Positions 12,278 through 24,241 of a stretch of DNA of 64,000 nucleotides are shown here, piece by piece. Location of the stretch: the NCBI GenBank assembly GCA_020726505.1, contig JAHLEZ010000001.1, forward strand, positions 2,418,001 through 2,482,000, read 5' to 3'. Origin of the DNA: Leptodontidium sp. MPI-SDFR-AT-0119. Its lineage: Eukaryota > Ascomycota > Leotiomycetes > Helotiales > Leptodontidiaceae. The notes under the pieces were generated by a model. It searched no databases. It was not told the DNA's origin and was given only the letters and a program-made list of their open reading frames with translations. The position numbers and the translations under genes were made by a program. Position 1 is the stretch's first letter. Every line of letters starts with the position of its first letter.

Positions 12278-14619
12278 ATGTCACCTCTCAACACCTTCAC
12301 AGCTTTCCTCCTCATCGCGAGTTTGATTTCTGCTGCCTTCCTGCCCCAGAACCGTATCGTGAATGGGAAACAGCTCGGACGAGCAAGGAGGCAGGATCTA
12401 GCTGCTTTGCCATCATGGACGAGTCCGGATTGTAAGACTATTTCTTCTTTAGATAAACGATGATGGCTAGCGAACGACGAACTGATTCACTATCTAGTCT
12501 GTTACGAGACGGGACAGATTAGGAATATGGCGAGTTTGATGGTCCATCCGTACGTATTGTCTTCTGTTCCTTTCCTGTTCGGTGGGAAGTGAGGAAATTG
12601 AAAGGAAATCCGAACTGATGAATACCAGACCGCCGTCGAAAACGCTCGATTACTCGTCTCTATGCTCAGAAGTCTTACGTCCTACGAAGATTATCTCTAT
12701 ATCATCGACACTTACGGGGGATAGTGTTGTAACAGTGACGTCTACAGCAACGGTCAGTATCTCAACGACCACATCGGAATTCAGGTACCTTCCCTTTTCC
12801 TCCCTCTCAATTTAAAACTTAAACCCAACTCCAAAACGTACGTACTAACCCCCCTCCCAGTTACAGCACAACAACAGCCCTCTGCTCCCTCCCCTCCCCC
12901 TCCCAACGATGCGGCATCCCCGCGCTCGGCTTCTCGCAAAACATCCTCTACTTCAAAACCGGCCTCACCGGCATCGAATGCCACGAACTCTGTCTCCGCG
13001 ACAGCGAATGTAGGAGTTTCCAGGTCGTGCCTCAGGATAATGGGTTCTTGAAGTATAATAGGTGCAATATTTATCGGACGCAGGTGGATGGGTATGTGAG
13101 TGAGACGGGGGATGGGGAGGCGTTGTTTTGGGATAGGGGGTGTGTGGGGTTGTTGAGTGTGAGTGGAATGTTTGTTTACGTTTTGCCCTTGCTCGTTTTC
13201 TTTATCTTGCCAAGCATCAAGTGATTTTTTTCTTGGGTTTGTTTTGTTGGCGTTGAGATGCTGGGGGGAGTTACCTGCTGATATGTACACAGCCCGGGTG
13301 TGCGAAGAAAGCACAGAAGCAGAAGCGAGATCGGGAGGATTCGAAATGTTGCCGGCTTGAGAGGTTGCCGAATGTTAGACCTGACAAGGAAATGGACGGA
13401 GAAGGGGATGATCAGCTAGATTCTCTAGATCTTGATTTGGGTGATAAAGGTTTGGGGCTGTCAGTAGATGATGGTATCAGAGTTGAGAGAGATGAGATAT
13501 CGGATGTTGACGTGGAGAAAGTGTTTCCGTTGGCAGAGGATGAGGGGATTCGGGTCGAAAGAGCCGAGATTCCAGATGTTGTCGTAGAAGAAATCTTGCC
13601 CGTCGATGTCGATGAAGGCATCCGGGTGGAAAGAGACGAGTCCTCGGAGTCCACCACAGAGGACACGCTACCAATGGATCTCGACGAAGGCATTCGAGTC
13701 GAGAGAGGCGAAGCCCCAGAAACGCCCGAAGAAGCAGCACGAAACGGCTACAAACTCCCCATTCTCCTTCTCAACAACGACGACGACGAAGAAGTCCGAC
13801 CCATGAAAAGGAAAGGGGTAGACTTCCCATCCCGAACCGTCCCCCGCTCAACGAAATGGTATAAACTCCCCGTCTCAGAAGCAGAAGAAGAGATACAGCC
13901 CCTCCCCGATAAAGCAGTAGCTGGACCGGGGAAACGCAACTCGCCACCTCGACCTGCGAGAACGCCTTCACCGCGTATACCATCTTGGTATAAGATCCCC
14001 CTCCCGGAAAGAGACGAGACGTATAAACTCCCAATCGAGGAAGGGGAAGATACATACCGCCTCCCTGCACCCGAACCCGAACTAGAACCGGAACAGGATA
14101 ACGAAACAATCCGTGTTGAGAAACGCGATGATGAACAGGCTGATCCGATGATTACGCCTGCACCTGCCCTTCCTATTTTGGGGGGAGGGAATGAGTTAAG
14201 CGGGCTTGATCATGATCGTAATCAGGACCTTGGTCTTGATAAAGGAATAAGAGTTGAGAAACGAGCAATCTGGACAACGCCTGATTTCCTGACAACTTTC
14301 TTCCCGCTGTTTATTACCCTTGCTTGTTCGTGTTTGGTTGGGAGTGCGGCGCCTGTGGTGACTAGCAGTGTGACCGAGGTGGTGCAGACGTGGAATTATA
14401 CTACTGTGAGTTTATCTCTTGTTTTTCTCTCTTTGTGGTGTTTGTTGGGTTGGGCTGGGCTGAGTTGGTATGAGGACGGGTGGGAAAGGGAGGGGAAGGA
14501 AGGGGTAGATGAATAGACAGAGCTGATGTGAGATTTAACAGACGACGTCCACGAAGAGTGAAGTATATCGCTTTACGGAACATCCGAGTTGGAGTACTGT
14601 TTATCGGACTGTAGGATAA
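12278..14619 (+). CDS. Secreted/membrane PAN-like protein with 24-residue tandem repeats
   Basis: Six exons (12278-12431, 12498-12549, 12629-12784, 12861-13158, 13293-14405, 14542-14619) join in phase to 616 residues. Residues 1-20 form a signal peptide (N-terminal hydrophobic FLLIASLISAAFL), soon followed by RARR, a possible Kex2 site. Residues about 70-120 are Ser/Thr-rich. Residues about 125-220 hold a PAN/Apple-like cysteine pattern (ECHELCLRDSECRSFQ, then C at NRCNIY), a module that binds protein or carbohydrate. Exon 5 encodes an acidic stalk with four copies of a 24-residue repeat (each with GIRVER, residues 281, 305, 329, 353), two later IRVEKR copies (about 492, 538) and five [WTG]Y[KR][LI]P boxes. 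A hydrophobic segment at about 552-570 could be a membrane span. A cell-surface role is likely. The repeats also resemble Kex2-processed precursor architecture, but most copies lack a dibasic site. No function is known to me. Confidence 0.75.
13467..13754 (+). repeat. Four tandem 72-bp units encoding a 24-residue repeat
   Basis: Units start at about 13467, 13539, 13611 and 13683, each encoding [DE][DE]GIRVER followed by an acidic spacer ending in a Leu/Val/Pro-rich run. The hexapeptide GIRVER is identical in all four although its codons differ (for example ATC/ATT for Ile, AGA/CGG/CGA for the first Arg, GTT/GTC/GTG for Val). That points to old repeats held by selection on the peptide rather than recent DNA duplication. 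Confidence 0.85.
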
Positions 14620-17368
14620 GAGCAACGGTCAGGGGCTAGACTGAATTTGTGGATGTCGCCGGTCACTGTAACACTTCGGAGTCCGGGTGATAACTTAGCA
14701 GTATCTGACTTGGTGGTATTATTTGGCTATTTTGGCACTGAGCTATGTCTGTACACGTTTTGGTTTAAGTTGCACCAAAAAGTACTGTAGTGGTAATTTT
14801 GTAACCTGGGGTTTGGAAATGGAATATATATACAAGTACATATCTTCAACCATACCGTCACTTGCTCTTCGTTGCCCTTGAACTGGGTTGGTTTATCCCA
14901 TTGATTACCTCAGACTTGGTACATATACGTGATTGATACAAAAGTCCTCCGTACAAGCCCGTATGGATATTCGAGCCATAATTAGCGCATACGACTACCT
15001 AGGTAGCGGAGCCGTACTCAAACGAGGAAAGTCGGATGATGAAAAAAGTTCTTGAGGAAGGTATTCTAGGGCTGTCAGAAACGTTCCACCGTAACCCTTG
15101 ATTAGATACATACATATAAGCAACCGCTAATTAAAATGCTGTACTGAAACAACTGCAAGATCAGATTGGCTCCAGGAAACCTGCTATTAAGTATCACAGC
15201 AGAGAAATCACAGGATAGGGAGGAGGATGTCCGTGGAGATATTCTAATTCGAACGAAGTCTTGGTACAATAGATCCGATAAACGACATGATAATATGCAC
15301 TTTTGCTGATAGTATCAGCTTGTATCCCACTTTGCAGTTTGCTTGTTTGAACGCCGAAGTGCAGTGGTGAGAAAGAAGGTTGAAGCTTTGGAGAGAAAAG
15401 GAAGGGAAAGACCCACTTTCACAACCTCCGACTTCCGTCCTCCTCTTTCTCAACATCCTCTTCCTCTCACTTATTTATCCATCTCTGCACATCCAATCTC
15501 AATCTCCGACTACACGCGGCTCTCTCCGCTCCGTTCTCCTTATCTATCTTAACTATAACCAAGTATACACCGTATATCGTACTCGCCTACCCCTCTCCAC
15601 CAAGTATTTTTGCCTTTTCCTCCCCTCCACCCCCAGCAAGACAGATGGCAGTGGCATTGGCAACGGCGATAACCCGATGCAACGCGAGTACTGTAAACCC
15701 ACTACCGCATCGCATCGTATCTCCTGGCTTGTAGGATTGCACCATCCATCGCCATCGCCATCGCCAAGTCGCAGTCGGCACGTTCCCATCCGAAAAGGAT
15801 TCCGATACACAGGTGCCGAGCATTGGCTGGATGCCGTGAGCGACGCTGATTGACTCCGTGATACTTGGGTGTGTTCTTGGCGCAAAGTTATCTGGAGAAA
15901 GGGCTGGGATCTACAGGGTCCTGCTGGTTTTCTCTACTGGGCGTCGCTGGGCTCTTGCTGGGTCCGCCTTCCTCAGCCTTCTTTCTCTTCTTCTACCTAC
16001 CTGCGTTCGCCAATATGACGTCTCTTTGCACCTGCTATGTATGGCCAACTTAGTCCCTTATGGTGCCTACTAAAGTGTTAGAGTGTAGTAGCTATGGGGA
16101 GGCGGGACTTGGCGGGCTGGACCACCACTCGACTACACCTCTAAGTCCCTCCCACCGTCCCATGCTATGCTATCCTACCAGCCTACCACCTACTACTGTT
16201 CATTGTGTCAGTGGGAATGAACCGTTCGGCATTTCCCGAGCGCAGCGAGCCTGGGGGTTTGGAGGCTTGCCCCATGAAATAGGTAATGTGGTGGGGACAG
16301 CCCCTGATTTCTTTTGTCACATGACTGCGCTGGTCCTTCGCACATATAAGGAGCCAACACTTGACTACAGAACGTCAAGAACGCAACACCAGATATATTC
16401 TATTTATTAGAACCTTTTCCCTCCCCTCCTTTGCCGATTCGTACTCTCCAGATATGTGATATCTTTAGATTTGATTGATCTGTTATTTACAGAGCCTAGA
16501 ATCTCCTCCGGTGGCTCGCTACATGCTACCCTCTTGTTGTGTGGATTGGGATTCGTCCCTCCCACAGTAACGACAGGTAGAGTAGAGTATAGCTTTCTTT
16601 TCTTTACTTCATTCCTTCATGGGGGCAAACCCCCAAACCCCCTGGCTCGCTGCGCTCGGAAAGGTACTTGTTGAGAAGCAGCCCAGGTAAGTTACTTGAC
16701 TGACAGTACTGGCTGGGTGCTTGATAAGAGCGCCAGACACTCCAAGTCCCCTGCGAACTAAAGACTGCCACTGCACTGGTTGGGCCTGAATAATAAGTTC
16801 CCCATAGTGCGCTTGGCCGGCGCTTGGTACTCACCCCTCCAAGCCCTCTACAAAACATATCGTTGGTTTATCACCCGCCAAGTTTCTAGAACCACAAAAA
16901 GACCTTCTGGACGTTTTCTGGATTCTCTTGGCCTGTGGTTGAGATGGTTGAGCGTGCCCTTGAAGTTGCGGCCATCCGCCATCACCCCGCTATCTCACCT
17001 AGTTGTATCCATCTTGTGCCCATCTCCCACCCATCTCCCCTCCACCTACACCACACCCACAATCAGTGCCCAGTATCGGGGTATTAGGTTGGCTCTTATC
17101 ATTCGACAATGGCTCACTCTCTACCAAGCTGTCTCTTTCTCCAAGAATTGGCTTTCCACTTAAACTTCTTGGTGCGCTACCAGTTTCCTCCTCATGGCTT
17201 TTCGCCGGATTGGCGCCATGGCAATGACGTTGTCTCACAAAGGAGCGGGCACAAGTATAATATATCCTTTAGTCCCCCTCTGCTCTCTCCGTTGCTTGTT
17301 TTTCCGATTGTCATTCCTTGTCTACATTCCTTTCTCTACCGAACGCGGTAGGAATCTGATCTGCAACA
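14620..17368. other. Long upstream region of the ENA ATPase gene
   Basis: About 2.7 kb without a supported gene. ORFs of up to 157 codons (15380-15853 and its opposite strand) are low-complexity, pyrimidine-rich and lack family features. The region includes an inverted repeat pair (listed separately). The 3' part near 17000-17360 is CT-rich, as expected for a strong fungal promoter and leader. ENA genes are usually controlled by salt, pH and calcineurin signals, but I could not assign individual sites. Confidence 0.5.
16231..16664. repeat. Imperfect ~45-bp terminal inverted repeats about 0.43 kb apart
   Basis: The left arm (about 16231-16279) contains CGAGCGCAGCGAGCC followed by a GGGGGTTTGG tract, a CTTGCCCC block and ATGAA. 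The right arm (about 16615-16664) is its reverse complement with a few mismatches: TTCAT, GGGGGCAAAC, CCCCAAACCCCC, GGCTCGCTGCGCTCGG. The inner part has no ORF. The arrangement could be a MITE-like non-autonomous element. The G-rich tract could form a quadruplex. No clear target-site duplication was found beside the arms. Confidence 0.55.
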
Positions 17369-20300
17369 ATGGCAGACCTCGAGAAGAACTCTCCAGAGAC
17401 TAAGCCTCAAGAGACCAGACCTCAAGGTATCAGATTTCAAGATGCCAAACCAGAAGAGACCAAGTCCCAACAATCACAGCAATCACAACAGTCCCTAGAG
17501 AGCAGACCACAAGCCATTAACGGCCCTGTCTCTGGTCAATCGAACAAACCTCTCTCCCTTCCCGCTCATTCATTGACGTGTGATGCACTTGTTGAAGAAC
17601 TTAAAGTTGACACTGAGAATGGATTAACATCCGAGGAGGCGAAGACCAGACTTGATGAGTATGGTCTCAACAAGCTCGATGAAGGACCAGGCGTGCAGCC
17701 TGTCAAGATTTTGATTCGGCAAATAGCAAATGCTATGATTTTGGTAAGTCAAACTTCATTCCATGACATGTGCAAGTGCAAGTGCAAATGCTAATTCGTA
17801 TCCTAGATTCTCATCATTGCCATGGCTGTCAGTTTCGGCATTTCATCTTATATCGAAGGCGGAGTCGTCTTGGCTGTCATCTTCCTCAATATTATTGTGG
17901 GATTTTTCCAAGAATACAACGCCGAAAAGACACTCGACTCCCTCCGCTCCTTGAGTTCCCCTACGTCAAGCGCCATTCGCGACGGGAAGAACGAAACTGT
18001 TGCAACAGTACATCTGGTTCCTGGTGATTTGGTGGAATTGAAGACTGGTGATCTTATCCCAGCAGATATCAGGTAAGTGGTCTGTGGCTTGCAAGACAAC
18101 ATTGGCCTAACATATGCAGACTGCTTGACGTCATGAATTTCGAGACGGACGAGTCGGCTCTCACTGGAGAGTCGCTTCCAATTGTCAAGACGTGCAATGC
18201 CACATTTGGCGAGGACACTGGCCCTGGAGACCGTATCAACATTGCGTTCAGCTCCACAACAGTTACAAAAGGTCGGGCGACAGGAGCAGTCTTTGGTACT
18301 GGCATGTATACCGAGATAGGTTCTATTGCAGCCGCCATTCAAAAGAAGGATGGCAAGAAGCGGCAGGTGAAGAGAAAAGCTGATGGAACTGCAAAGCCCC
18401 ATCGCTATCTTCAGGCCTGGGGCTTGACTGCTGGAGACTTCATTGGTCACTTCCTTGGAGTCAATGTTGGAACACCACTTCAGCGCAAGCTCTCCAAATT
18501 CGCCATTCTCCTGTTCGGTATAGCCGTCATCTGCGCTATCATCGTCATGGGTGCCAATGAGTTCGCCAATAACAAGGAGGTCATTATCTACGCTGTTGCC
18601 ACAGGACTTTCTATGATTCCAGCCTCCCTCATTGTTGTCCTCACCATCACCATGGCAGCAGGAACCAAGCGAATGGTAGAACGTCAAGTCGTGGTCCGCA
18701 AGCTTGATTCTCTGGAAGCTCTTGGTGGCGTGACAGATATCTGTTCCGATAAGACCGGTACCCTCACCCAGGGTAAGATGGTTGTCAAGAAGGCGTGGCT
18801 TCCATCCAGCGGAACTTTCTCAGTCGGCACATCGAGTGATCCTATCGATCCAACTCAGGGAGACCTTTCATATAGCTCCATCCATCCCGCACCACTGACC
18901 GGTCCACAAGACAAGAGACTAGCGGAGAACGACCAAGTAAAGCCCTTTCAAGAGCTGTTGGATGATCACCCACAACTGGAAGCCTACCTCAACATCGCTT
19001 CTCTCGCCAATCTGGCCAAGATCCACAAAGCCGACGATGGCTGGAAGGCCGTCGGTGACCCAACAGAAATTGCTATCCAGGTCTTTGCCAGCCGATTCAA
19101 ATGGCAGAGAGAGCGCTGGACCACTGGTGATTCACCAAAGTGGGCACAGGTCGCCGAATATCCTTTCGACTCGGATGTTAAGAAGATGACCGTCATCTTT
19201 AGGTCCAAGGAGAAAGATATGGTCTTCAGCAAGGGTGCCGTTGAACGTGTCATCCAATCTTGCACACACATCCAGAAGGATGCGAACGCCGAGCCGGTTG
19301 AACTCACTGAAGAGATCTCTTCCGAAATTCTCTCGCACATGGAAGCACTCGCTGCCCAGGGACTTCGCGTCCTGGCTTTGGCAAGCAAGGAGTGGCATGA
19401 CGAGACTGAGAAGTCCAGGGAGAAGAACGAGCAAGCACCACGCGAGGATGTCGAGAAGGACCTCGTTTTCCAAGGTCTTGTGGGCCTGTACGACCCTCCA
19501 CGTCCCGAATCCAAAGGTGCCGTTCAAGAATGTCATGAAGCCGGTATCGTGGTTCACATGTTGACTGGTGACCACCCCGGGACAGCTAGGGCGATTGCAT
19601 TGCAAGTTGGAATCCTTCCAGCTGACATGCAGTCCCTGGCGAAGAGAGTGACAGATTCCATGGTTATGACTGCTAGTCAGTTTGATAAGCTCACAGATGA
19701 TGATATCGATAACCTGCCTGTCCTTCCATTAGTTATTGCCAGATGTTCCCCCAACACCAAGGTTCGCATGATCGATGCTCTCCATCGCAGAGGCTGTTTC
19801 GCCGCCATGACTGGAGATGGAGTGAACGACTCGCCATCATTAAAGCGTGCCGACGTAGGCATAGCAATGGGCCAAGCCGGTTCCGACGTCGCCAAAGACG
19901 CTTCCGACATTGTCTTGACAGATGATAATTTCGCATCTATCCTCAACGCCATCGAAGAAGGCCGTCGAATGTTCGACAACATTCAAAAATTCGTCCTCCA
20001 CCTCCTCGGCCAAAACATCGCCCAGGCATGCACCCTCCTCATCGGCCTCGCCTTCAAAGACGACGAGAACCTCTCCGTCTTCCCCCTCTCCCCCGTCGAA
20101 ATCCTCTGGGTCATCATGATCACATCTAGTCTCCCAGATATGGGTCTCGGCTTCGAGGTCGCCGCCCCGGATATCATGCAGCGGCCTCCTCAATCCCTGA
20201 AAACAGGCGTCTTCACTTGGGAAGTCATGATCGACATGATGGTCTACGGGCTCTGGATGGCCGCCCTCTGCCTCTCCGCCTTCTCCATCGTGCTCTTTGG

Positions 20301-20796
20301 ATTCGGCGATGGTTCCCTAGGAGTCGGTTGCAACAACAGCATCGACCAAGGCTGCGGCACCGTCTTCCGCGCCCGCGCAACGACATTCGTCTGCATGACT
20401 TGGTTCTCCCTCTTCCTGGCCTGGGAAATGGTGAATATGCGCCGCTCCTTCTTCCGCATGCAGCCGAAATCGACTAAGTACTTCACCCAATGGGCGATCG
20501 ATATCTGGCGCAACAAGTTCCTCTTCTGGTCTATCGTCGCTGGCTTCGTCACTGTCTTCCCCACTCTGTATATCCCTGTCCTGAACGATCGCGTCTTCAG
20601 ACATATAGGTATCACGTGGGAGTGGATCGTGGTTATTATTGAGACGATCCTCTTCTTTGCTGGGGTGGAGACTTGGAAGTGGTGTAAGAGGATCTACTTC
20701 CGTCGCCAGGCGAAGAAACTTAACTTCAACCATAAGGATCTGTCGCAGAGTGTGTTTGCGAGGTATAATACTGAGGAGGTTGAGAAGCAGGTTTAG
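17369..20796 (+). CDS. ena1: P-type ATPase of the ENA family (Na+/K+ efflux, type IID)
   Basis: Three exons (17369-17743, 17807-18072, 18120-20796) join in phase to 1,105 residues, the usual size for the family. The cation ATPase N-terminal domain (HSLTCDALVEEL, about 68-130) is followed by transmembrane helices. TGES (about 229-232) of the actuator domain, DKTGTLTQ with the phosphorylated Asp at about residue 424, the nucleotide-binding domain and TGDGVNDSPSLK (about 778-789) are all intact. The membrane motif MIPASLIVVLTITMA fits ENA rather than Ca2+ or H+ pumps. The first 60 residues are an unusual hydrophilic extension with QQSQQSQQS and repeated [KR]PQE[ET] units. ENA pumps export Na+ or K+ at high salt or alkaline pH from the plasma membrane. 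Filamentous fungi often have several paralogues with different specificity, so the number in the symbol is nominal. Confidence 0.92.
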
Positions 20797-21227
20797 TTTT
20801 GCTTGCCTGGATACCTGGAGTGGTTTAGCGAGAGAATTCTCTTTACCTTTTGGATGGATTTGGGTGTTGGTGGCGTTCCTTGCTTATTTGGAGGTTGGAT
20901 CTTGATATCTTCCGCTCTTGCTTGAAATGTAAGGCATGATGATAGGATTCAAGTTGCTGGCGTTAGGGTATAGAATATGTATGCTTCATAGGCTATAATT
21001 CAAATTTATATCTCACAATACATCTTCCTACCTTTCTTCAAGTCCCACTCTATTCAGCATGTTGAAAATTAGTACGGAAATTCTTTCCTCCAGTGTTATG
21101 CGCCTCTCGCCGTTAGCGAAGACTTTTCACCTCTTGCTACGAACACAATATTCATTCCAAACCCCCTTCCTCCTACGAAGTCACTCTTGCAAAGCAGTAT
21201 ACTACATACTCACATCCTGCAGATACC
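20797..21227. other. Convergent 3' intergenic region
   Basis: About 430 bp between the 3' ends of the ENA gene and the Zn2Cys6 gene on the opposite strand. AT-rich stretches (near 20985-21020) could serve as polyadenylation regions. No gene seen. Confidence 0.5.
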
Positions 21228-23181
21228 TCAAGAGATAAGACCCCCTTTCGAGAAGTAATGCTTCGCACCATCAGCCCAAAACCTCCTCCCAATCTCAAAC
21301 CCACTCGAATCTGCCACTTTATCCAACACCTCCCTCAACCACTCCGCCTCTCTACTACCCGGCTCGAAAACCTGACACGCAACCGATAGAGGGAACAGCA
21401 AGAAGAACCCACCCGCACTCTTCCTCTCCTCCTCCAAATGATATTCCACAGCTCTACAAATCTCCATCGCAATAGCTTGACCATTTGGCGCTTCTCGAGG
21501 TGCGTATAAAGGCCCATATTCAATCCCCTCCGGAACATCTATGTATACACCCGCCGGATCGAACGTCGGCCCAATGACTTGATAGCCAATCCACCTCAGC
21601 AAGATCAAGATGGCGTTGTAGATCGTAACTCCATTTGCGATCATCAGGGATTTGAAATGGATAACTGTTGGGAAGATCGAAGATGGAGATGGTACTTCCC
21701 ACCATCCCCCCTGGTTCTCCATCGCCCATGCCGCGCGCCACTCATATAACATCTTCAACTCCATCAACACCTTCTGCGAAAGCTCCAATTCCAACTGCCT
21801 CTTCCTCCTCACGGCATCCGCATCCCCATCCACCAAACCTTGCGCTTGCGCTAGCTCTTTCAGCGCCCCAACATCCTCCACCAATCCAGGCACATCGCAC
21901 AAAATATCATGCAAATAATTCAAGCTCGTCTTCGCCCCTGGATCCAGCTCATACGGAACCGTCTTCCAATCCTCGTGTTCGAGAAAACACCTCTTACGTC
22001 TGATCAGGCATTCTAGTGCTATCGTCACCCGGTTACCTTCGAGCATGTACCTATCCATGAATGTTTGGTGTCGGTAGGGTCCTCGCATCTCGATTAGTTT
22101 GCTGACTCCGCCGGCGTGCTTCATCCAGCCTGATGTGGATTTGCAGTCGATGAACTGGGAAATTTTAGTGTAAGCATCTTCTTGATAAAACCTACGAGAA
22201 ATGTACGACATGATTGGGGCATATAGTACCTCGTATAGTCCTAGGATCATGGCGCTTTTCACTACAGATAGCGACCATGCTTTCTCGGTCTGTTGCAGGT
22301 CGGAGTTCAGTGCTACGAGGGCTTTGCCGTAGAAACTGTGGCTGCGATCAGCTATGTTGTTGAGACGATGGAGTTTTCCGAAATACAGGGCGCCGAGAGC
22401 GCGGATACTTGTCTGTTTGAACAAATGAGTATTTTTACTTCTCTATCCAACGTCCCGGACACGGAAGATAATGGGATAATTTCTGATATTGAGACAGATC
22501 TGCTGAGGATTCGGATCACAGGGAATCTATGGAAGAGGGGAATATGCTGACCTGAGCAGATAGCGATCCTGTATTCTCAGCATGCTCCCTCATCCATGGG
22601 ACAGGAAGGAAACCCGTATCACCTGACAGGAGATGTGATAGCAGGAACGAGGTACATATATCTTCTTCGAACCCTTGAAGGCCTAGGCCAAAAGCAGGAT
22701 TTACGATCTCACATCTAGAACCCGCACGCTCGATTGACCTATCTGTTGTCCTAGTCTCGACACCTGATGACACTGATTGTAATGATCACTAGCACGCTGA
22801 GGTGACTTTGACACAATAGAATAGCTGGAGAGGCACTGGATAATAGCTGGTGATACTGTATGATACAGAAGCTAATTGCTAAGGAGGGAAGGTTATCTCT
22901 TCCTCACTCTGCACGCATATATACAGGGAGTAAGCGCTAGGGCACGTGCCATTACACTGATACTGATACTAAGTTTGAATTCCCAGGAGCTTTCGACTTC
23001 GATTCCTTCTTAACGAACCGCTTCGTTCTCGCATTCTCGTCTATAAAGCGATGATCACGCGTATACCCCTCACAATGATAATTCGCCTTCTCGCAGCGCG
23101 TACATCCCGGGTGTCGTTCATCGCATTTCACGCGGCGTCTTCGACATGTGCGGCAGCCTAGCTCATCGGTTTATTAGCACA

Positions 23182-23213
<32 letters not shown>

Positions 23214-23305
23214 CAATCAACAAATCAACAGCAAGGAAGTACACGACACAGAGAAATGAAGAATACGCATTACGCACCAGTCGACATCCCTGGTCCTCGC
23301 GCCAT
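21228..23305 (-). CDS. Zn(II)2Cys6 transcription factor with Fungal_trans_2-like domain
   Basis: On the minus strand exon 1 (23305-23278) encodes [11 protein letters not shown] 120-bp intron containing a (GA)n microsatellite follows, and exon 2 (from 23157) encodes the binuclear cluster [20 protein letters not shown] with the C-x2-C-x6-C-x5-C-x2-C-x6-C spacing that holds two zinc ions. Further exons: one ending at 22552, whose visible part includes [15 protein letters not shown], and a last one from 22412 to the TGA at 21230-21228, which contains [18 protein letters not shown] of the regulatory domain. The joins between about 22975 and 22770 are not resolved: all simple donors I see are in phase 0 while the open frame starts in phase 2. 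A 78-bp in-phase GTACTA...CCCAG segment (near 22157-22234) looks like an unspliced intron inside the last ORF. Target genes are unknown. Confidence 0.8.
23182..23208. repeat. (TC)n microsatellite inside intron 1 of the Zn2Cys6 gene
   Basis: A 27-bp run of alternating T and C. It reads (GA)n on the coding strand and lies within the 120-bp first intron, so length changes should not affect the protein. Confidence 0.9.
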
Positions 23306-24241
23306 GATTCCAAAAATATGCAGGTGTTTGCGAGATGCTTGGCCGAGCTTGCGGATGCAGGCTTTTATTTTGAGGGCGGCCTTGTCAGGAGAGGCGTTGA
23401 GAGAGCTGCGGTGTGGTGATGTCAAAGGAGAGCTATGTACGTAAGTGTTGCGCTAGTATTGTTCGAGTAATCCGCCAGGAGTCGTCGATTCGGTAGGCTC
23501 AATTGAGCGGTGTTTGTGTGATCTCCACATGCGTGAATTATCAATGGATGTGTATTTTTGATGATAATGTTATTGGTATATGTATATTATTTGTTGGTGG
23601 AGACCCAAGTCTTGATGTTTTGGGTGAGGAGAAAATTATGCGAAGATGAGACAACGGGATAATGTCCAGCTGCGGTAGCAACAGGAGCTTGTTTTGGAAG
23701 TGGAACTTCTGTGACTTTGTGATATCAACCTCTTCCCTTTTGCTGCTACCACATAATCCTAGACTAAGGCGTTGCAAGGGCGCTGTGGCCCTCGCTTGAC
23801 ATTCTCTCCATCAACAATTGCCATGTTTATCATGTATCAAGTCATGAGCGGCATGGGTTTGAAAGTCTCAGACGGAGTAGATAGCAGCTTATGGCTTATG
23901 CGTGTGACCAAGGTAAGTTGATAAATCTGAACTCTCTGCTCTACATAGGAGTAGGTCACTGAACCCCCATCTCCTCTCCTGTTCTGTTCTCTTGAAGGCA
24001 AGCTCGTAGCTTTTACTGAGCCATCATCTCTCTGGATGTAGCTCTCCATATAGATCTAATAACTGAACAGACGTTTCCATGCCCTGGCTTGATATTTCTG
24101 TGCAATTTGTGATGGGTGTTATTACTTGCCAGCTATCCACCCTTAACTTAACTCTGATTCACTTTAACGGCCTCTGTATATAAAAACGCGGGAAGAACCA
24201 AGTGAGAAGACTTATAATCTATTCACAAATAACCGAGAGTA
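23306..24241. other. Intergenic between divergent genes
   Basis: About 0.9 kb. Small ORFs (up to 78 codons) show nothing recognisable. It should hold the promoter of the Zn2Cys6 gene (minus strand) and of the KH-like pseudogene (plus strand). Confidence 0.5.
24177..24186 (+). promoter_or_regulatory. TATA-like box upstream of KH-like pseudogene
   Basis: TATATAAAAA lies 56 bp upstream of the probable start codon at 24242. The close spacing suggests the locus once had a TATA-type inducible promoter. Sequence match only. Confidence 0.35.

Noticed and set aside
12278..14619. Reading the repeat protein as a proven RiPP/KEP precursor
   Set aside because: Four of six GIRVE[RK] copies lack a dibasic Kex2 site, there is a probable membrane span, and no UstY-like (DUF3328) oxidase gene lies nearby.
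15380..15885. ORFs of 157 and 110 codons on opposite strands
   Set aside because: Low-complexity pyrimidine-rich DNA in the ENA upstream region; the (CCATCG)-like repeat explains the open frames.
17848..18687. 279-codon minus-strand ORF opposite the ENA gene
   Set aside because: Shadow of the ATPase exon, whose catalytic motifs are clear on the plus strand.
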